A stretch of 15,175 nucleotides of DNA. Origin: an uncultured Eubacteriales bacterium. Lineage in GTDB: Bacteria; Bacillota_A; Clostridia; Peptostreptococcales; Anaerovoracaceae. A model generated the notes under the pieces. The model ran no database searches. It was not told the DNA's origin and saw only the letters and a list, made by a program, of their open reading frames with translations. Both the position numbers and the translations under genes were made by a program. Numbering within the stretch: the stretch's first letter is position 1; the number at the start of each line of letters is the position of its first letter. Of this stretch, positions 7,617 through 15,175 are shown in pieces. The stretch covers positions 1 through 15,175 of the forward strand of contig CADATR010000029.1 in the NCBI GenBank assembly GCA_902790885.1. The letters are read 5' to 3'.

Positions 7617-8348
7617 ATGAGAGTTGGTTATATGACAGACAGAGGCAGACGCAGACCCACCAATGAAGACTCACTGAGAGCCTGTGAAGATCTTAATTTT
7701 TTCATGCTCGCAGATGGAGTAGGGGGCAACAGATCGGGCGAGATCGCAAGCCAGTCGGCGCTTGATGCTCTTGAGAAATTTGTTCGCCACAATCCGCCTG
7801 AATGGCTCGGCTCGCGTGATGAAGTTTTCAGATACTTCAGAGCTGCCGTAAATTATGTCAATCAGTTCATCATAAAGCTGTCCGGCGCCAAGCCTCAGTA
7901 TGCAGGCATGGCAACTACTCTTACCTTCGCCTACATAAGGGGAGACGAGATGTATGTAGCCAATGTCGGAGACAGCAGAGTGTATCTGGCTCACGGAGAT
8001 ATGATACAGCAGATCACTGACGACCACACATATGTCAATGATCTTGTAAAAATGGGAGCTATCACAAAAGATGAAGCCCATCTCCATGCGCGTAAGAATG
8101 TCATTACAAGAGCTATAGGGGCGAATGCCAACAACGAGCCTGACTGCTTCAGTGTCGCAGTTGAACAGGGCGACCGTGTTCTGCTCTGCAGCGACGGTCT
8201 TTACGATGAAGTAGATGATGACACGATTCTTTCAGTGCTGAACAGATACCATGACATGAAGGTCTGTGCAGAGGATCTGGTCTATATGGCTAATGAAAAC
8301 GGCGGAAATGACAACATATCTGTCATTTGCGTTGATTTGGAGGATTAA
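7617..8348 (+). CDS. stp: PP2C-type Ser/Thr protein phosphatase (Stp/PrpC)
   Basis: This is the partner phosphatase of the PASTA kinase encoded next; it removes phosphate from Ser/Thr of the kinase and its targets, using Mn/Mg. PP2C motifs are all visible in 243 residues: RPTNEDS (D18), LADGVGG (D33), GMATTL (97-102), VANVGDSRVY (D119), TDDHTYV, LLCSDGLYDEV (D193) and GGNDNISV (D232). No membrane segment or signal peptide is seen, so it is cytoplasmic. GGAG at 7602-7605 stands 11 bases before the ATG. Only 5 bases separate it from rsmB, but a strong promoter inside rsmB can start transcription just upstream. It ends 2 bases before pknB. Confidence 0.96.
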   Translation: MRVGYMTDRGRRRPTNEDSLRACEDLNFFMLADGVGGNRSGEIASQSALDALEKFVRHNPPEWLGSRDEVFRYFRAAVNYVNQFIIKLSGAKPQYAGMATTLTFAYIRGDEMYVANVGDSRVYLAHGDMIQQITDDHTYVNDLVKMGAITKDEAHLHARKNVITRAIGANANNEPDCFSVAVEQGDRVLLCSDGLYDEVDDDTILSVLNRYHDMKVCAEDLVYMANENGGNDNISVICVDLED

Positions 8349-8350
8349 GC

Positions 8351-10069
8351 ATGGCAAGCAGGATACTTTCCGGGCGATATGAGCTTCTGGAGAAGATCGG
8401 CGACGGCGGTATGGCTGTCGTATATAAGGGTAAGGATAAACTCCTTAACCGCTTTATTGCTGTCAAGATCTTAAGACCGGAGTTTACAAAAGACGCGACG
8501 TTCGTAGAGAATTTCAAGAGGGAATCGCAGGCTGCTGCGGGCCTTTCTCATCCGAATATCGTGGGTGTTTATGATGTCGGCCGAGAGGGCAACATCAACT
8601 ATATTGTAATGGAGCTGATAGATGGTGATACGCTCAATACGATCATTGAAAAAGAAGCTCCTATGGATTACCGCAAAGTCATCGACATCTCGAAGCAGGT
8701 TGCGGCAGCTCTGAGGATAGCTCACAAGAATAAGATCATCCACAGAGACGTAAAGCCTCATAATATTATGGTGACCAATGACGGAGTCGTAAAGCTGGCA
8801 GATTTCGGTATCGCGAGGGCTGTCAATGATGCGACGCTTTCGACAGGAAGCAAGATAGTCGGTTCTGTACATTATTTCTCGCCTGAGCAGGCAAGAGGCA
8901 ATTATGTCGATGAGCGTTCTGACATCTACTCTCTTGGAATCGTTATGTATGAGATGCTTACAGGCAAGGTGCCTTTCGACGGCGACAATCCTGTCACCGT
9001 AGCGCTCAAGCATATCAACGAAGAGATCACTCCGCCGAGGGAGCTCGAGCCGAGCATACCGCCGGCGCTCGAGAGGATCGTAATGAAGGCTACGAGCAAG
9101 TTCCAGACCAACAGGTATGCGAATGCCGACGAGCTTATTCAGGATCTCGACAACGTCTCCTTTGTTACGGCTATAGCTCCGGATTCCATTTTTGAATCGA
9201 CCACGGTCGTTGAAAAGCGCAATAAGCGCAAGCAGGATCTCGAGAAAAACATCGAAGAGGTAGTAGAGGCAAGAGAGCGCGACAGAAAGAAGAAGCGCAG
9301 AAAAACGATCGCCATCACGACTGTCATCCTTCTTTTGCTTGCCGGTATTGCCGGCGGGTACATATCCTGGAAGATGGGAGCATTTTCTGCTACAAAGGCA
9401 GCACCTGACCTTATGGATAAATCGTTTGAAGAAGCTCAGGAAGTCGCTGAGAGCCAGGGCTTCAAAATCAAAAAAGGGAAGGACATCTATTCTTCAGAAT
9501 ATGCTGAAGGCAGGATCTGTCAGCAGGATCCTGCGCCTGGTGTCGAGATGCCTAAGGAAGGCACAATAACGATCAATGTTTCAAAGGGCAATAAGGAAGG
9601 CCTTGTACCTAGTGTAATAGGAATGCAGCAGGAAGATGTAGAGGCCTACCTTAAGTCATACGGCTACGAGCTTGGAAATGTTAATACGACAACCTCGCCT
9701 GAAAAGGAAGGCAAGGTGCTTGAGCAGACGCCTGTCGCCGGTTCGACTCTCGATAAAGAAAGCAAGGTAGACATCGTTGTGTCTGACGGAAAGGGCACTG
9801 AGAAGGGTATCGTGCCTTCTGTGACCAGAATGTCTCTCGAAGATGCTAAGCAGGCTATCCAGGCAGCAGGCTTCACTGTGGGCAATATTACCTATGACTG
9901 GGATGCATCGATCGGAAAGGGATATGTCATTTATCAGCAGTATCAGGCAAATTCTCAGCTCGATAAGGGAACTTCCATCGACCTGCAGGTAAGCTCCGGA
10001 CCTGAACCGGAACCGGAACAGCCTGATCAGGCAACTGAAGAAGAAAACAAAGAACAGGACAACGGCTGA
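8351..10069 (+). CDS. pknB: PASTA-domain membrane Ser/Thr kinase (PknB/PrkC)
   Basis: This receptor-type kinase senses cell wall fragments or lipid II and regulates growth, wall synthesis and dormancy in Gram-positive bacteria. The kinase domain (about 10-268) has the glycine loop GDGGMAVVY (17-25), K39, E58, HRDVKPHN (131-138, catalytic D133), DFG (151-153) and an activation loop with T162/T165 before GSVHYFSPEQ. A charged juxtamembrane part ends in RDRKKKRRK and leads to one membrane helix (about 319-338). Three extracellular PASTA repeats follow (about 348-413, 417-480, 486-549), then an acidic Glu/Pro tail. Length 572 fits a three-PASTA form. GGAGG at 8339-8343, 7 bases before the ATG, lies inside stp, indicating tight coupling with its phosphatase. 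In B. subtilis the orthologous kinase phosphorylates RsgA, whose gene is next. Confidence 0.97.
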   Translation: MASRILSGRYELLEKIGDGGMAVVYKGKDKLLNRFIAVKILRPEFTKDATFVENFKRESQAAAGLSHPNIVGVYDVGREGNINYIVMELIDGDTLNTIIEKEAPMDYRKVIDISKQVAAALRIAHKNKIIHRDVKPHNIMVTNDGVVKLADFGIARAVNDATLSTGSKIVGSVHYFSPEQARGNYVDERSDIYSLGIVMYEMLTGKVPFDGDNPVTVALKHINEEITPPRELEPSIPPALERIVMKATSKFQTNRYANADELIQDLDNVSFVTAIAPDSIFESTTVVEKRNKRKQDLEKNIEEVVEARERDRKKKRRKTIAITTVILLLLAGIAGGYISWKMGAFSATKAAPDLMDKSFEEAQEVAESQGFKIKKGKDIYSSEYAEGRICQQDPAPGVEMPKEGTITINVSKGNKEGLVPSVIGMQQEDVEAYLKSYGYELGNVNTTTSPEKEGKVLEQTPVAGSTLDKESKVDIVVSDGKGTEKGIVPSVTRMSLEDAKQAIQAAGFTVGNITYDWDASIGKGYVIYQQYQANSQLDKGTSIDLQVSSGPEPEPEQPDQATEEENKEQDNG

Positions 10070-10084
10070 TCGAACTGACTGCGT

Positions 10085-10990
10085 ATGAAAGGAACTGTTG
10101 TCAAAGGTATAGGGGGATTCTACTTTGTCTATGACGGCGCTTCTGTCGTCATGGGCAAAGCCCGCGGAAACCTGAAAAGAAATAAAGAGCTCATTTATGT
10201 CGGAGATGTAGTCGATTTTGATATAGATGAGAATGACAAGGATGGCGAGTGCGTCATCCACAGAGTGATCGAAAGAAAGAACTATCTGACACGGCCGCCG
10301 GTATCCAATCTGGATATCCTTGTGGTTGTGTTTTCTTTAGTTCAGCCCGATGTAAATTATCCGGTGATAGATAAGCTGATCGCCGGATGTGAGCTGGCAG
10401 GGATCGATCCTGTGATCTGCATATCCAAAGCGGATCTTGCAGGTCCTGAGGCTGTAAAGGAGGCTATCTCCGTATATTCAACCCTGTATCCGGCAGTCAG
10501 TGTAAACGGAATGACGGGGGAAGGGATCTCAGACCTTCGTGCTCTTATCAGCGGTAAAAATGTCGCCCTGGCCGGGCCTTCCGGAGTGGGCAAATCTACT
10601 ATAACAAACCTTCTGCACGCCGATGAGCCAGGCATCGCAGAGGCGGAGGAAGAACTCCTCAAGGCAGCCACAGGGCGAATCAGCACCAAAACAGGACGCG
10701 GCAGGCATACCACGAGGCATGTGGAGATATTCCCTATGAGTGACGGCACCATGCTGTATGACACTCCGGGATTCACGTCACTGGACATGCCGGAGATGGA
10801 AGCTATAGCTGTCAGAGAGCTTTTTCCGGAATTCAGGAATCTGAGCAGCGGCTGCAGGTACTCTGACTGCATGCATATAAACGAGCCTGACTGTGCCGTA
10901 AAAGAAGCGCTTCAGATGGGGCATATAGCTGCCTCAAGATATGGATCGTATAAATCAATGACCGAGGAGGTAAAAAAATGGCAAAAATAG
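10085..10990 (+). CDS. rsgA: Ribosome small-subunit-dependent GTPase A (RsgA/CpgA)
   Basis: RsgA is a circularly permuted GTPase that checks late 30S subunit maturation. The 301-residue product has an N-terminal OB-fold (about 1-65) and then G-motifs in permuted order: G4 SKAD (114-117), G1 GPSGVGKST (164-172), the switch region GRGRHTT (204-210) and G3 DTPG (226-229). A C-terminal zinc motif follows with C257, C262, H264 and C270. The segment between the P-loop and GRGRHTT is a few residues longer and more acidic (AEAEEE) than usual. No good Shine-Dalgarno sequence precedes the ATG, 15 bases after pknB, so initiation may depend on coupling to it. The end overlaps rpe by 13 bases. Confidence 0.96.
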   Translation: MKGTVVKGIGGFYFVYDGASVVMGKARGNLKRNKELIYVGDVVDFDIDENDKDGECVIHRVIERKNYLTRPPVSNLDILVVVFSLVQPDVNYPVIDKLIAGCELAGIDPVICISKADLAGPEAVKEAISVYSTLYPAVSVNGMTGEGISDLRALISGKNVALAGPSGVGKSTITNLLHADEPGIAEAEEELLKAATGRISTKTGRGRHTTRHVEIFPMSDGTMLYDTPGFTSLDMPEMEAIAVRELFPEFRNLSSGCRYSDCMHINEPDCAVKEALQMGHIAASRYGSYKSMTEEVKKWQK

Positions 10991-11622
10991 CGCCATCAAT
11001 ACTTGCGGCAGACTTCGCCAATCTGGGAGATGATGTAAAGGACATCTGCGAAAGAGGCATCGATTACCTGCATATCGACGTAATGGACGGATCTTTCGTT
11101 CCCAACATAAGCTTCGGACCGGCAGTGATGAAAAGCCTCAACGGCATCACCACAGCACCTTATGACGTCCATCTCATGATATGGGATCCTGACAGGTATA
11201 TCGAAAACTTCATTACTCCTTTTACCGAATACATTACAGTGCACTATGAAGCCTGTGAAGATCTTGCTCATACTCTGCGGCATATCAAAGAGGCGGGAGC
11301 AAAGACCGGTGTTTCCATCAAACCGGGAACAGCGCCTGAAGTGCTTGACGACTATCTTAAGGATATCGATCAGATCCTCGTTATGTCAGTAGAACCGGGC
11401 TTTGGCGGACAGAAATTCATGGACAGCAGCCTCCCAAAGATCGCTTATTATAAAGCGAAGCGTGAGGAGCTGGGACTGGATTATGTGATCTCTGTAGACG
11501 GCGGCGTCGGATCATCAAACGCTCACCTGGTGAGAGAAGCCGGAGCGGACATGATAGTAGCCGGATCAGCAGTCTTCAAGGCTGCTGACAGGTCTGCTGA
11601 GATTGCTGCGATCAAAGGTTGA
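10978..11622 (+). CDS. rpe: Ribulose-phosphate 3-epimerase
   Basis: Rpe interconverts ribulose-5-phosphate and xylulose-5-phosphate in the pentose phosphate pathway. The TIM-barrel protein (214 residues, normal length) starts with KIAPSILAADFANL. The metal ligands and catalytic residues are H32 and D34 (LHIDVMDG), H65 (DVHLM) and D174 (ISVDGGV). The phosphate-binding segments SVEPGFGGQKF (137-147) and GSAVF (196-200) are intact. AGGAGG at 10965-10970, 7 bases before the ATG and inside rsgA, is a very strong ribosome binding site. The gene overlaps rsgA by 13 bases in another frame. In B. subtilis the next gene is thiN (thiamine pyrophosphokinase); here a 108-base gap and comEC follow instead. 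Confidence 0.97.
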   Translation: MAKIAPSILAADFANLGDDVKDICERGIDYLHIDVMDGSFVPNISFGPAVMKSLNGITTAPYDVHLMIWDPDRYIENFITPFTEYITVHYEACEDLAHTLRHIKEAGAKTGVSIKPGTAPEVLDDYLKDIDQILVMSVEPGFGGQKFMDSSLPKIAYYKAKREELGLDYVISVDGGVGSSNAHLVREAGADMIVAGSAVFKAADRSAEIAAIKG

Positions 11623-11730
11623 TCCGAATAACGGCAGTTTTTGAATGAAATCCTGCAATTTCCGCACCTCAAAAGCTGTACAGTTTTTTGAAATAATATC
11701 CGTTAAAATCAGCGGCAGGAGATACCTGCC
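11623..11730. other. Intergenic region rpe-comEC
   Basis: This 108-base gap is AT-rich in its second half. AAAAGCTGTACAGTTTTT (11671-11688) is a near-palindrome followed by another T. It would form a weak stem, mostly A-U with one G-U, and a U-run, and could be a poor intrinsic terminator for the upstream unit. -10-like hexamers TAATAT (11694-11699) and TAAAAT (11704-11709) occur, but neither has a fitting -35, so no comEC promoter is called with confidence. The last 17 bases form the hairpin listed next. Confidence 0.4.
11714..11730 (+). promoter_or_regulatory. Hairpin abutting the comEC start and overlapping its Shine-Dalgarno
   Basis: GGCAGG-AGATA-CCTGCC makes a perfect 6-bp G+C-rich stem with a 5-base loop, ending on the base before the comEC ATG. 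The only Shine-Dalgarno sequence for comEC, AGGAG (11717-11721), is half in the 5' arm and half in the loop. In mRNA this should reduce ribosome access, suggesting low or regulated translation of comEC. The structure is seen directly; the regulation is inferred. Confidence 0.5.
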
Positions 11731-14217
11731 ATGCTCAGAAGAAAGTTAGCATTATATACATTGTTTTACATCGCCGGTATCACTGCCGGCTTTTTTATGT
11801 CTGAAAGGGGGCGCACCGCTGAAGCCGCAGGCTTTTGCGCCGCTGTCGCCGCAGCGGTCTTTTTTACTGAGCAAAACAGCTATGCCGGATTTGTTCCAAG
11901 GGATGAAAAAGGCAGAGAAGCAGCGCCGGGAGGGAAGCACCTGGATATCAATAAGGAAGCTGTTAAGAAACAGAAGATCATACTGATAACAGTTTTCCTT
12001 ACCGGAGCTGCTATGTTTATGCTGAGGTGCATGTCGTACAATGCGGCAATGTCCTATGTGCATGAGAAAAACTATGTAAGAGGCAGGGTGACTTCGGTAT
12101 CAGTCAAAGACGATAAGCTCAGTCTTACGGTCAGAAACAGCGAGGCAGGCCCGGCGAAGGTTCTTGTAGTTCTTGATTCGGATCTGGGGGAGGAGTGCAT
12201 GAGAAACGCCGGGCCGGAGATGTCGAAGGCTTTTGAGGATGCCGGCATATACGGACTTACAGGTGCAGAGGTCGAAGCTAGGGGACAGTTTGCGGAGCTG
12301 CCTCCGGCGGAAGATCCCGGCTGCTTCGATTACGGGCTGTACATGAAAAGCAAGGGAGTGAGTGTCAGATTCAGAGCGTATATCCTGGAAATCAGCGGTT
12401 CACGGACCTCCCCGGGGATAACTCTGAAGCGTTCGCTGCTTGGTGCAAGGGAATCATTCATACGCAGATTCAGTCCGGATACACAGGGCTTCATCCGTGG
12501 GGTGATATTCGGCGACAAAACCGAGATGGATGAGGATGTGATCGGTGAGTTCAACGGAAACTCAACAGGACACATACTTGCTGTAAGCGGCCTGCACATA
12601 GGTTTTCTTTACGGCCTGCTTCGTTCCATGACATCGCGCAGAAGGACTCTCCCGGTCTCGCTTCTGATAATTTCGGTAATATTGCTTTATGGCGAGATGA
12701 CGATGTGGAGCACCGCGACTGTAAGAGCGTGCATCGTAATGACAGTCAGCCTGTGCTCAACACATCTGAGAAGGAGAGCCGACCTTCTGACTTCGGTGAG
12801 TCTGGCCGCATTCCTGATACTCACTTTTCAGCCTTATCAGCTCTTCAGCTCCGGATTTCAGCTGTCTTTTCTGGCTCTAGCGGGTATAGCTTTCCTTACC
12901 GGGCCTGCCTCTTCGATCGCGGGAGAGGCAGCGGCAGTGATGCTGGCTGTGCAGGCTGCAACTCTGCCTGTTGTCGCTTATACATACTTCAGGATCAATC
13001 CGCTTGCAATACTGATAAATATACCTGTGATTCTGCTTGCCTCGGTGCTGGTGCCTCTATGTATACTTATGCTGATGCTTGAAGCCGCCTTCGGCAGAGT
13101 GCCGGCAGCCGGCATCAGTGTAGCAGAGCTCATGTCATATGCGCTGATAAAAGTGAATCACCTGCTCAGCTTTGACGGCAGCTTTTCGATCAGAGCGGGA
13201 GGACTGAGCGCAGCAGCTATCCTTTGTATCTATATGGCCATATTCGGGCTTGCTTCAGAATGGACCAGAGTCATGCTTCTCAGGAAAAACCTTAAAGCTA
13301 TAGTAAGGCAGGGAATACTCCTGCTGATGTCTCTTGCGATGCTCTTCGCATGCGTGTACGACACGATAGCCGATGATGAGATAGTATTCGTATCCGTCGG
13401 ACAGGGAGACTGTGTCCATATAAGGGCTGACGGACATGATGTATTGATAGACGGAGGCGGGCAGACGGGCTATAAAAGCGGCAGCGCCGGCGCTGCAGAC
13501 GGCTCTGACGATGACACTGACACGGATCAGGGCTATAATGTGGGCGAAAGAATACTGATGCCTTATCTCATGCACGGGGGTGCCGATGCCGTAGAAATTG
13601 CGCTCGTAACGCATCTGCATGCCGACCACTACAAGGGCATAGCAGAGCTGGCCGAAGTATTTCCCGTCGGCGCTGTAGGGATACCGGCCGATTACAGAAA
13701 CAGCAATGCGGCACAGGCAAAGCAGATCATATATATAAAGCCTGATACCAGGATCGATGTGGCAGAAGATGTAAGCATAGAAGTGCTCTGGCCTGTTGAG
13801 ATATCTGATGAACCGATAGCGGCTGATGATCCCAACGAGCACAACACAGTCTACATGATCCATTACAAAGGCAAAAAGATCATGGTCACAGGTGACCTTC
13901 TTGAATCGGACGAGCATGACATGGTCGAATTCTATAAGGGGACGGACTTGCTGAAATGCGATATCCTCAAAGTCGCGCACCACGGCAGCAAGTCGAGCTC
14001 AAGCGAGGAATTCCTAGATGCTGCAAAGCCGCGTATCGCAGTTATACAGTGTGGCCGCAATAATATTTACGGACATCCGCATCAGCAGACACTGGACCGG
14101 CTGGAGGAAAGAGGCATCAGGGTATTCCGTACCGACCTGTCAGGAGCGGTAGGCATAGACATCCGCAGAAACAGGCTCTCGGTCGATCTGTTCAGAAAGC
14201 AGAAGGTAAGAGCCTGA
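11731..14217 (+). CDS. comEC: ComEC/Rec2 DNA uptake channel
   Basis: ComEC carries single-stranded DNA across the cytoplasmic membrane during natural transformation. Parts in order are N-terminal membrane helices (about 5-22, 30-46, 83-99) and an OB-like DUF4131 segment (about 110-220). The competence domain has FIRGVIFGDKTEMD (254-267) and HILAVSGLHIGF (281-292), then many membrane helices to about 543. A C-terminal metallo-beta-lactamase-like domain has VGQGD (556-560), DGGG (574-577), THLHADH (627-633), VTGDL (719-723) and VAHHGSKSS (748-756). At 828 residues with the metal-binding motifs present, it looks intact. Two hydrophilic stretches stand out: about 48-80 between early helices, and a Gly/Ser/Asp-rich linker at about 579-602 in the nuclease-like domain. 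No other com genes are in the window, so competence cannot be concluded from it alone. Confidence 0.95.
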   Translation: MLRRKLALYTLFYIAGITAGFFMSERGRTAEAAGFCAAVAAAVFFTEQNSYAGFVPRDEKGREAAPGGKHLDINKEAVKKQKIILITVFLTGAAMFMLRCMSYNAAMSYVHEKNYVRGRVTSVSVKDDKLSLTVRNSEAGPAKVLVVLDSDLGEECMRNAGPEMSKAFEDAGIYGLTGAEVEARGQFAELPPAEDPGCFDYGLYMKSKGVSVRFRAYILEISGSRTSPGITLKRSLLGARESFIRRFSPDTQGFIRGVIFGDKTEMDEDVIGEFNGNSTGHILAVSGLHIGFLYGLLRSMTSRRRTLPVSLLIISVILLYGEMTMWSTATVRACIVMTVSLCSTHLRRRADLLTSVSLAAFLILTFQPYQLFSSGFQLSFLALAGIAFLTGPASSIAGEAAAVMLAVQAATLPVVAYTYFRINPLAILINIPVILLASVLVPLCILMLMLEAAFGRVPAAGISVAELMSYALIKVNHLLSFDGSFSIRAGGLSAAAILCIYMAIFGLASEWTRVMLLRKNLKAIVRQGILLLMSLAMLFACVYDTIADDEIVFVSVGQGDCVHIRADGHDVLIDGGGQTGYKSGSAGAADGSDDDTDTDQGYNVGERILMPYLMHGGADAVEIALVTHLHADHYKGIAELAEVFPVGAVGIPADYRNSNAAQAKQIIYIKPDTRIDVAEDVSIEVLWPVEISDEPIAADDPNEHNTVYMIHYKGKKIMVTGDLLESDEHDMVEFYKGTDLLKCDILKVAHHGSKSSSSEEFLDAAKPRIAVIQCGRNNIYGHPHQQTLDRLEERGIRVFRTDLSGAVGIDIRRNRLSVDLFRKQKVRA

Positions 14218-14244
14218 TTGTAATGAGCAATGTGCCTGCCCATA

Positions 14245-14253
14245 TGGTATAAT
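14245..14253 (+). promoter_or_regulatory. Extended -10 promoter for the malic enzyme gene
   Basis: TGGTATAAT is a perfect extended -10 (TGnTATAAT), 28 bases after the comEC stop. No good -35 is present at 16-18 bases. Transcription would begin near 14260, giving an AT-rich leader of about 65 bases. It makes the malic enzyme gene independent of comEC. Confidence 0.65.
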
Positions 14254-14266
14254 AAACAGGATTTGT

Positions 14267-14276
14267 TTCGGCCGAA
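14267..14276. repeat. 10-bp palindrome in the malic enzyme leader
   Basis: TTCGGCCGAA is a perfect palindrome placed at about +8 relative to the predicted transcription start. That position would suit an operator, but 10 bp is short and it does not match a known operator such as cre that I recognise. Confidence 0.25.
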
Positions 14277-14324
14277 GTTAGTTTTGAGTTTAATAAAGAA
14301 ATAATTATAGAAGGGTATCAAATA

Positions 14325-15175
14325 ATGGCAGATCATAATTATGCTGAGAAAAGTCTGAAAATGCACTATGAGAAGAGAGGTAAGATAGAGGTGACCTCTA
14401 CCGTTGCTGTAGGGAATGAGAACGATCTGTCTATCGCCTATACGCCCGGTGTAGCTCAGCCTTGTCTGGAGATTCAGAAGGATACAGATCTTTCCTATGA
14501 ACTGACGCGCCGCTGGAATCTTTGCCTTGTAGTAACAGACGGCTCTGCAGTTCTCGGCCTTGGAGATATAGGCCCTGAGGCAGGAATGCCTGTTATGGAA
14601 GGAAAATGTGTCCTGTTCAAGGAATTCGGCGGGGTGGATGCTTTCCCTCTCTGCATCAAAAGCAAGGATGTAGATGAGATAGTCAATACTATATACCTGA
14701 TCTCCGGAAGCTTTGGAGGCGTCAATCTTGAGGACATATCAGCGCCGCGCTGCTTTGAGATAGAAAAAAAGCTGAAAGAGAAATGCGACATTCCTATTTT
14801 CCATGATGATCAGCACGGTACGGCTGTCATTACCCTTGCAGGGCTCATAAACGCAATGAAATTGACCGGCAAAAAGTGGGAGGACTGTACACTGGCAGTA
14901 TCCGGAGCAGGTGCTGCAGCCATTACTGTCACAAAGCTTCTCCTTAAATACGGTCTTGGTGATGCTATCCTCTGCGACAGCAAGGGCACGATCTATGAGG
15001 GCCGCACAGAAGGCATGAATCCATATAAAGAAGAGATAGCAAGAATGACAAATAAGGGCAGACTCGTCGGCACACTTGCAGATGCCATGAAGGGAGCTGA
15101 TATTTTTATAGGAGTCAGCGCGCCGGGACTGGTAACGGAAGAGATGGTCGCATCGATGAATCCCGATCCGATCGT
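14325..15175 (+). CDS. NAD(P)-dependent malic enzyme (5' part, runs off the right edge)
   Basis: The enzyme decarboxylates malate to pyruvate with reduction of NAD(P). The first 283 complete codons are present. Bacterial short forms of this enzyme are about 390-410 residues, so roughly a quarter is outside. Visible motifs are YTPGVA (39-44, catalytic Y39), VMEGKCVLFKEFGGVDA (K94, the likely catalytic lysine), LEDISAPRCFEIE (135-147, metal ligands E136 and D137), FHDDQHGTA (159-167, D161/D162) and the dinucleotide-binding GAGAAA (194-199). AAGGG at 14311-14315, 9 bases before the ATG, supports the start. It has its own promoter. NAD versus NADP preference cannot be read with confidence from this fragment. 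Confidence 0.95.
   Translation, partial: MADHNYAEKSLKMHYEKRGKIEVTSTVAVGNENDLSIAYTPGVAQPCLEIQKDTDLSYELTRRWNLCLVVTDGSAVLGLGDIGPEAGMPVMEGKCVLFKEFGGVDAFPLCIKSKDVDEIVNTIYLISGSFGGVNLEDISAPRCFEIEKKLKEKCDIPIFHDDQHGTAVITLAGLINAMKLTGKKWEDCTLAVSGAGAAAITVTKLLLKYGLGDAILCDSKGTIYEGRTEGMNPYKEEIARMTNKGRLVGTLADAMKGADIFIGVSAPGLVTEEMVASMNPDPI

Noticed and set aside
11610..11624. GATCAA-AGG-TTGATC hairpin at the end of rpe as a terminator
   Set aside because: The stem is short with only two G-C pairs, overlaps the stop codon, and has no adjacent U-run.
11681..11709. Promoter for comEC using TTGAAA (11688-11693) and TAAAAT (11704-11709)
   Set aside because: The two hexamers are only 10 bases apart, too close for a sigma-70 promoter, and no better pair was found.
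13255..13983. A 242-codon minus-strand open frame under the end of comEC
   Set aside because: The plus strand here encodes the conserved VGQGD and HLHADH motifs of ComEC; the antisense frame has only odd hydrophobic composition.
1..15175. A novel defence, mobile or biosynthetic system
   Set aside because: Every sizeable open frame with coding character falls in a known housekeeping or widespread family. No repeats, transposase, integrase or toxin-antitoxin pair was seen.

Overview
The window looks like ordinary chromosomal core genome of a low-to-mid G+C Gram-positive anaerobe, most likely a member of the Clostridia (Bacillota). This rests on three things: the priA-def-fmt-metallopeptidase-rsmB-stp-pknB-rsgA-rpe gene order, the PASTA-type Ser/Thr kinase, and gene-dense mostly co-directional packing with AGGAGG-type ribosome binding sites. 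G+C is roughly half and AGA/AGG and ATA codons are common. A narrower placement is not supported by what can be read here.

Left edge (1-354): the first 92 codons of a TIGR01212/YhcC-like radical SAM protein run leftward off the window. They are divergent from a rightward transcription unit that begins with an extended -10 promoter at about 300-308.

Right-going block A (355-7611): queH (queuosine synthesis, epoxyqueuosine reductase), asnA (ammonia-dependent asparagine synthetase), priA (replication restart helicase, apparently lacking the winged-helix domain), def and fmt (N-terminal formyl-Met cycle), a membrane zinc metallopeptidase of the YugP type, and rsmB (16S rRNA m5C967 methyltransferase). 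Gaps are 31 bases or less, and def/fmt and fmt/metallopeptidase abut or overlap, as expected of an operon.

Right-going block B (7617-11622): stp (PP2C phosphatase), pknB (PASTA kinase), rsgA (30S maturation GTPase) and rpe (ribulose-5-phosphate epimerase). A strong sigma-70-like promoter (TTGAAA-17-TATAAT, 7517-7545) lies inside the AT-rich tail of rsmB and can drive this block separately. Its -10 box sits in a 15-bp inverted repeat. rlmN, which lies between rsmB and stp in Bacillus subtilis, is absent here, and thiN is absent after rpe.

Right-going block C (11731-14217): a full-length comEC (DNA uptake channel with C-terminal metallo-beta-lactamase-like domain). A small G+C-rich hairpin abuts its ATG and overlaps the Shine-Dalgarno sequence.

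Right edge (14325-end): the first 283 codons of an NAD(P)-dependent malic enzyme, preceded by its own extended -10 promoter.

No rRNA or tRNA genes, CRISPR arrays, insertion sequences, prophage genes or convincing strong intrinsic terminators were seen. I found no clear new biological system. The best leads are regulatory: the internal promoter/operator before stp-pknB, and the hairpin on the comEC start. One structural lead is the shortened PriA.
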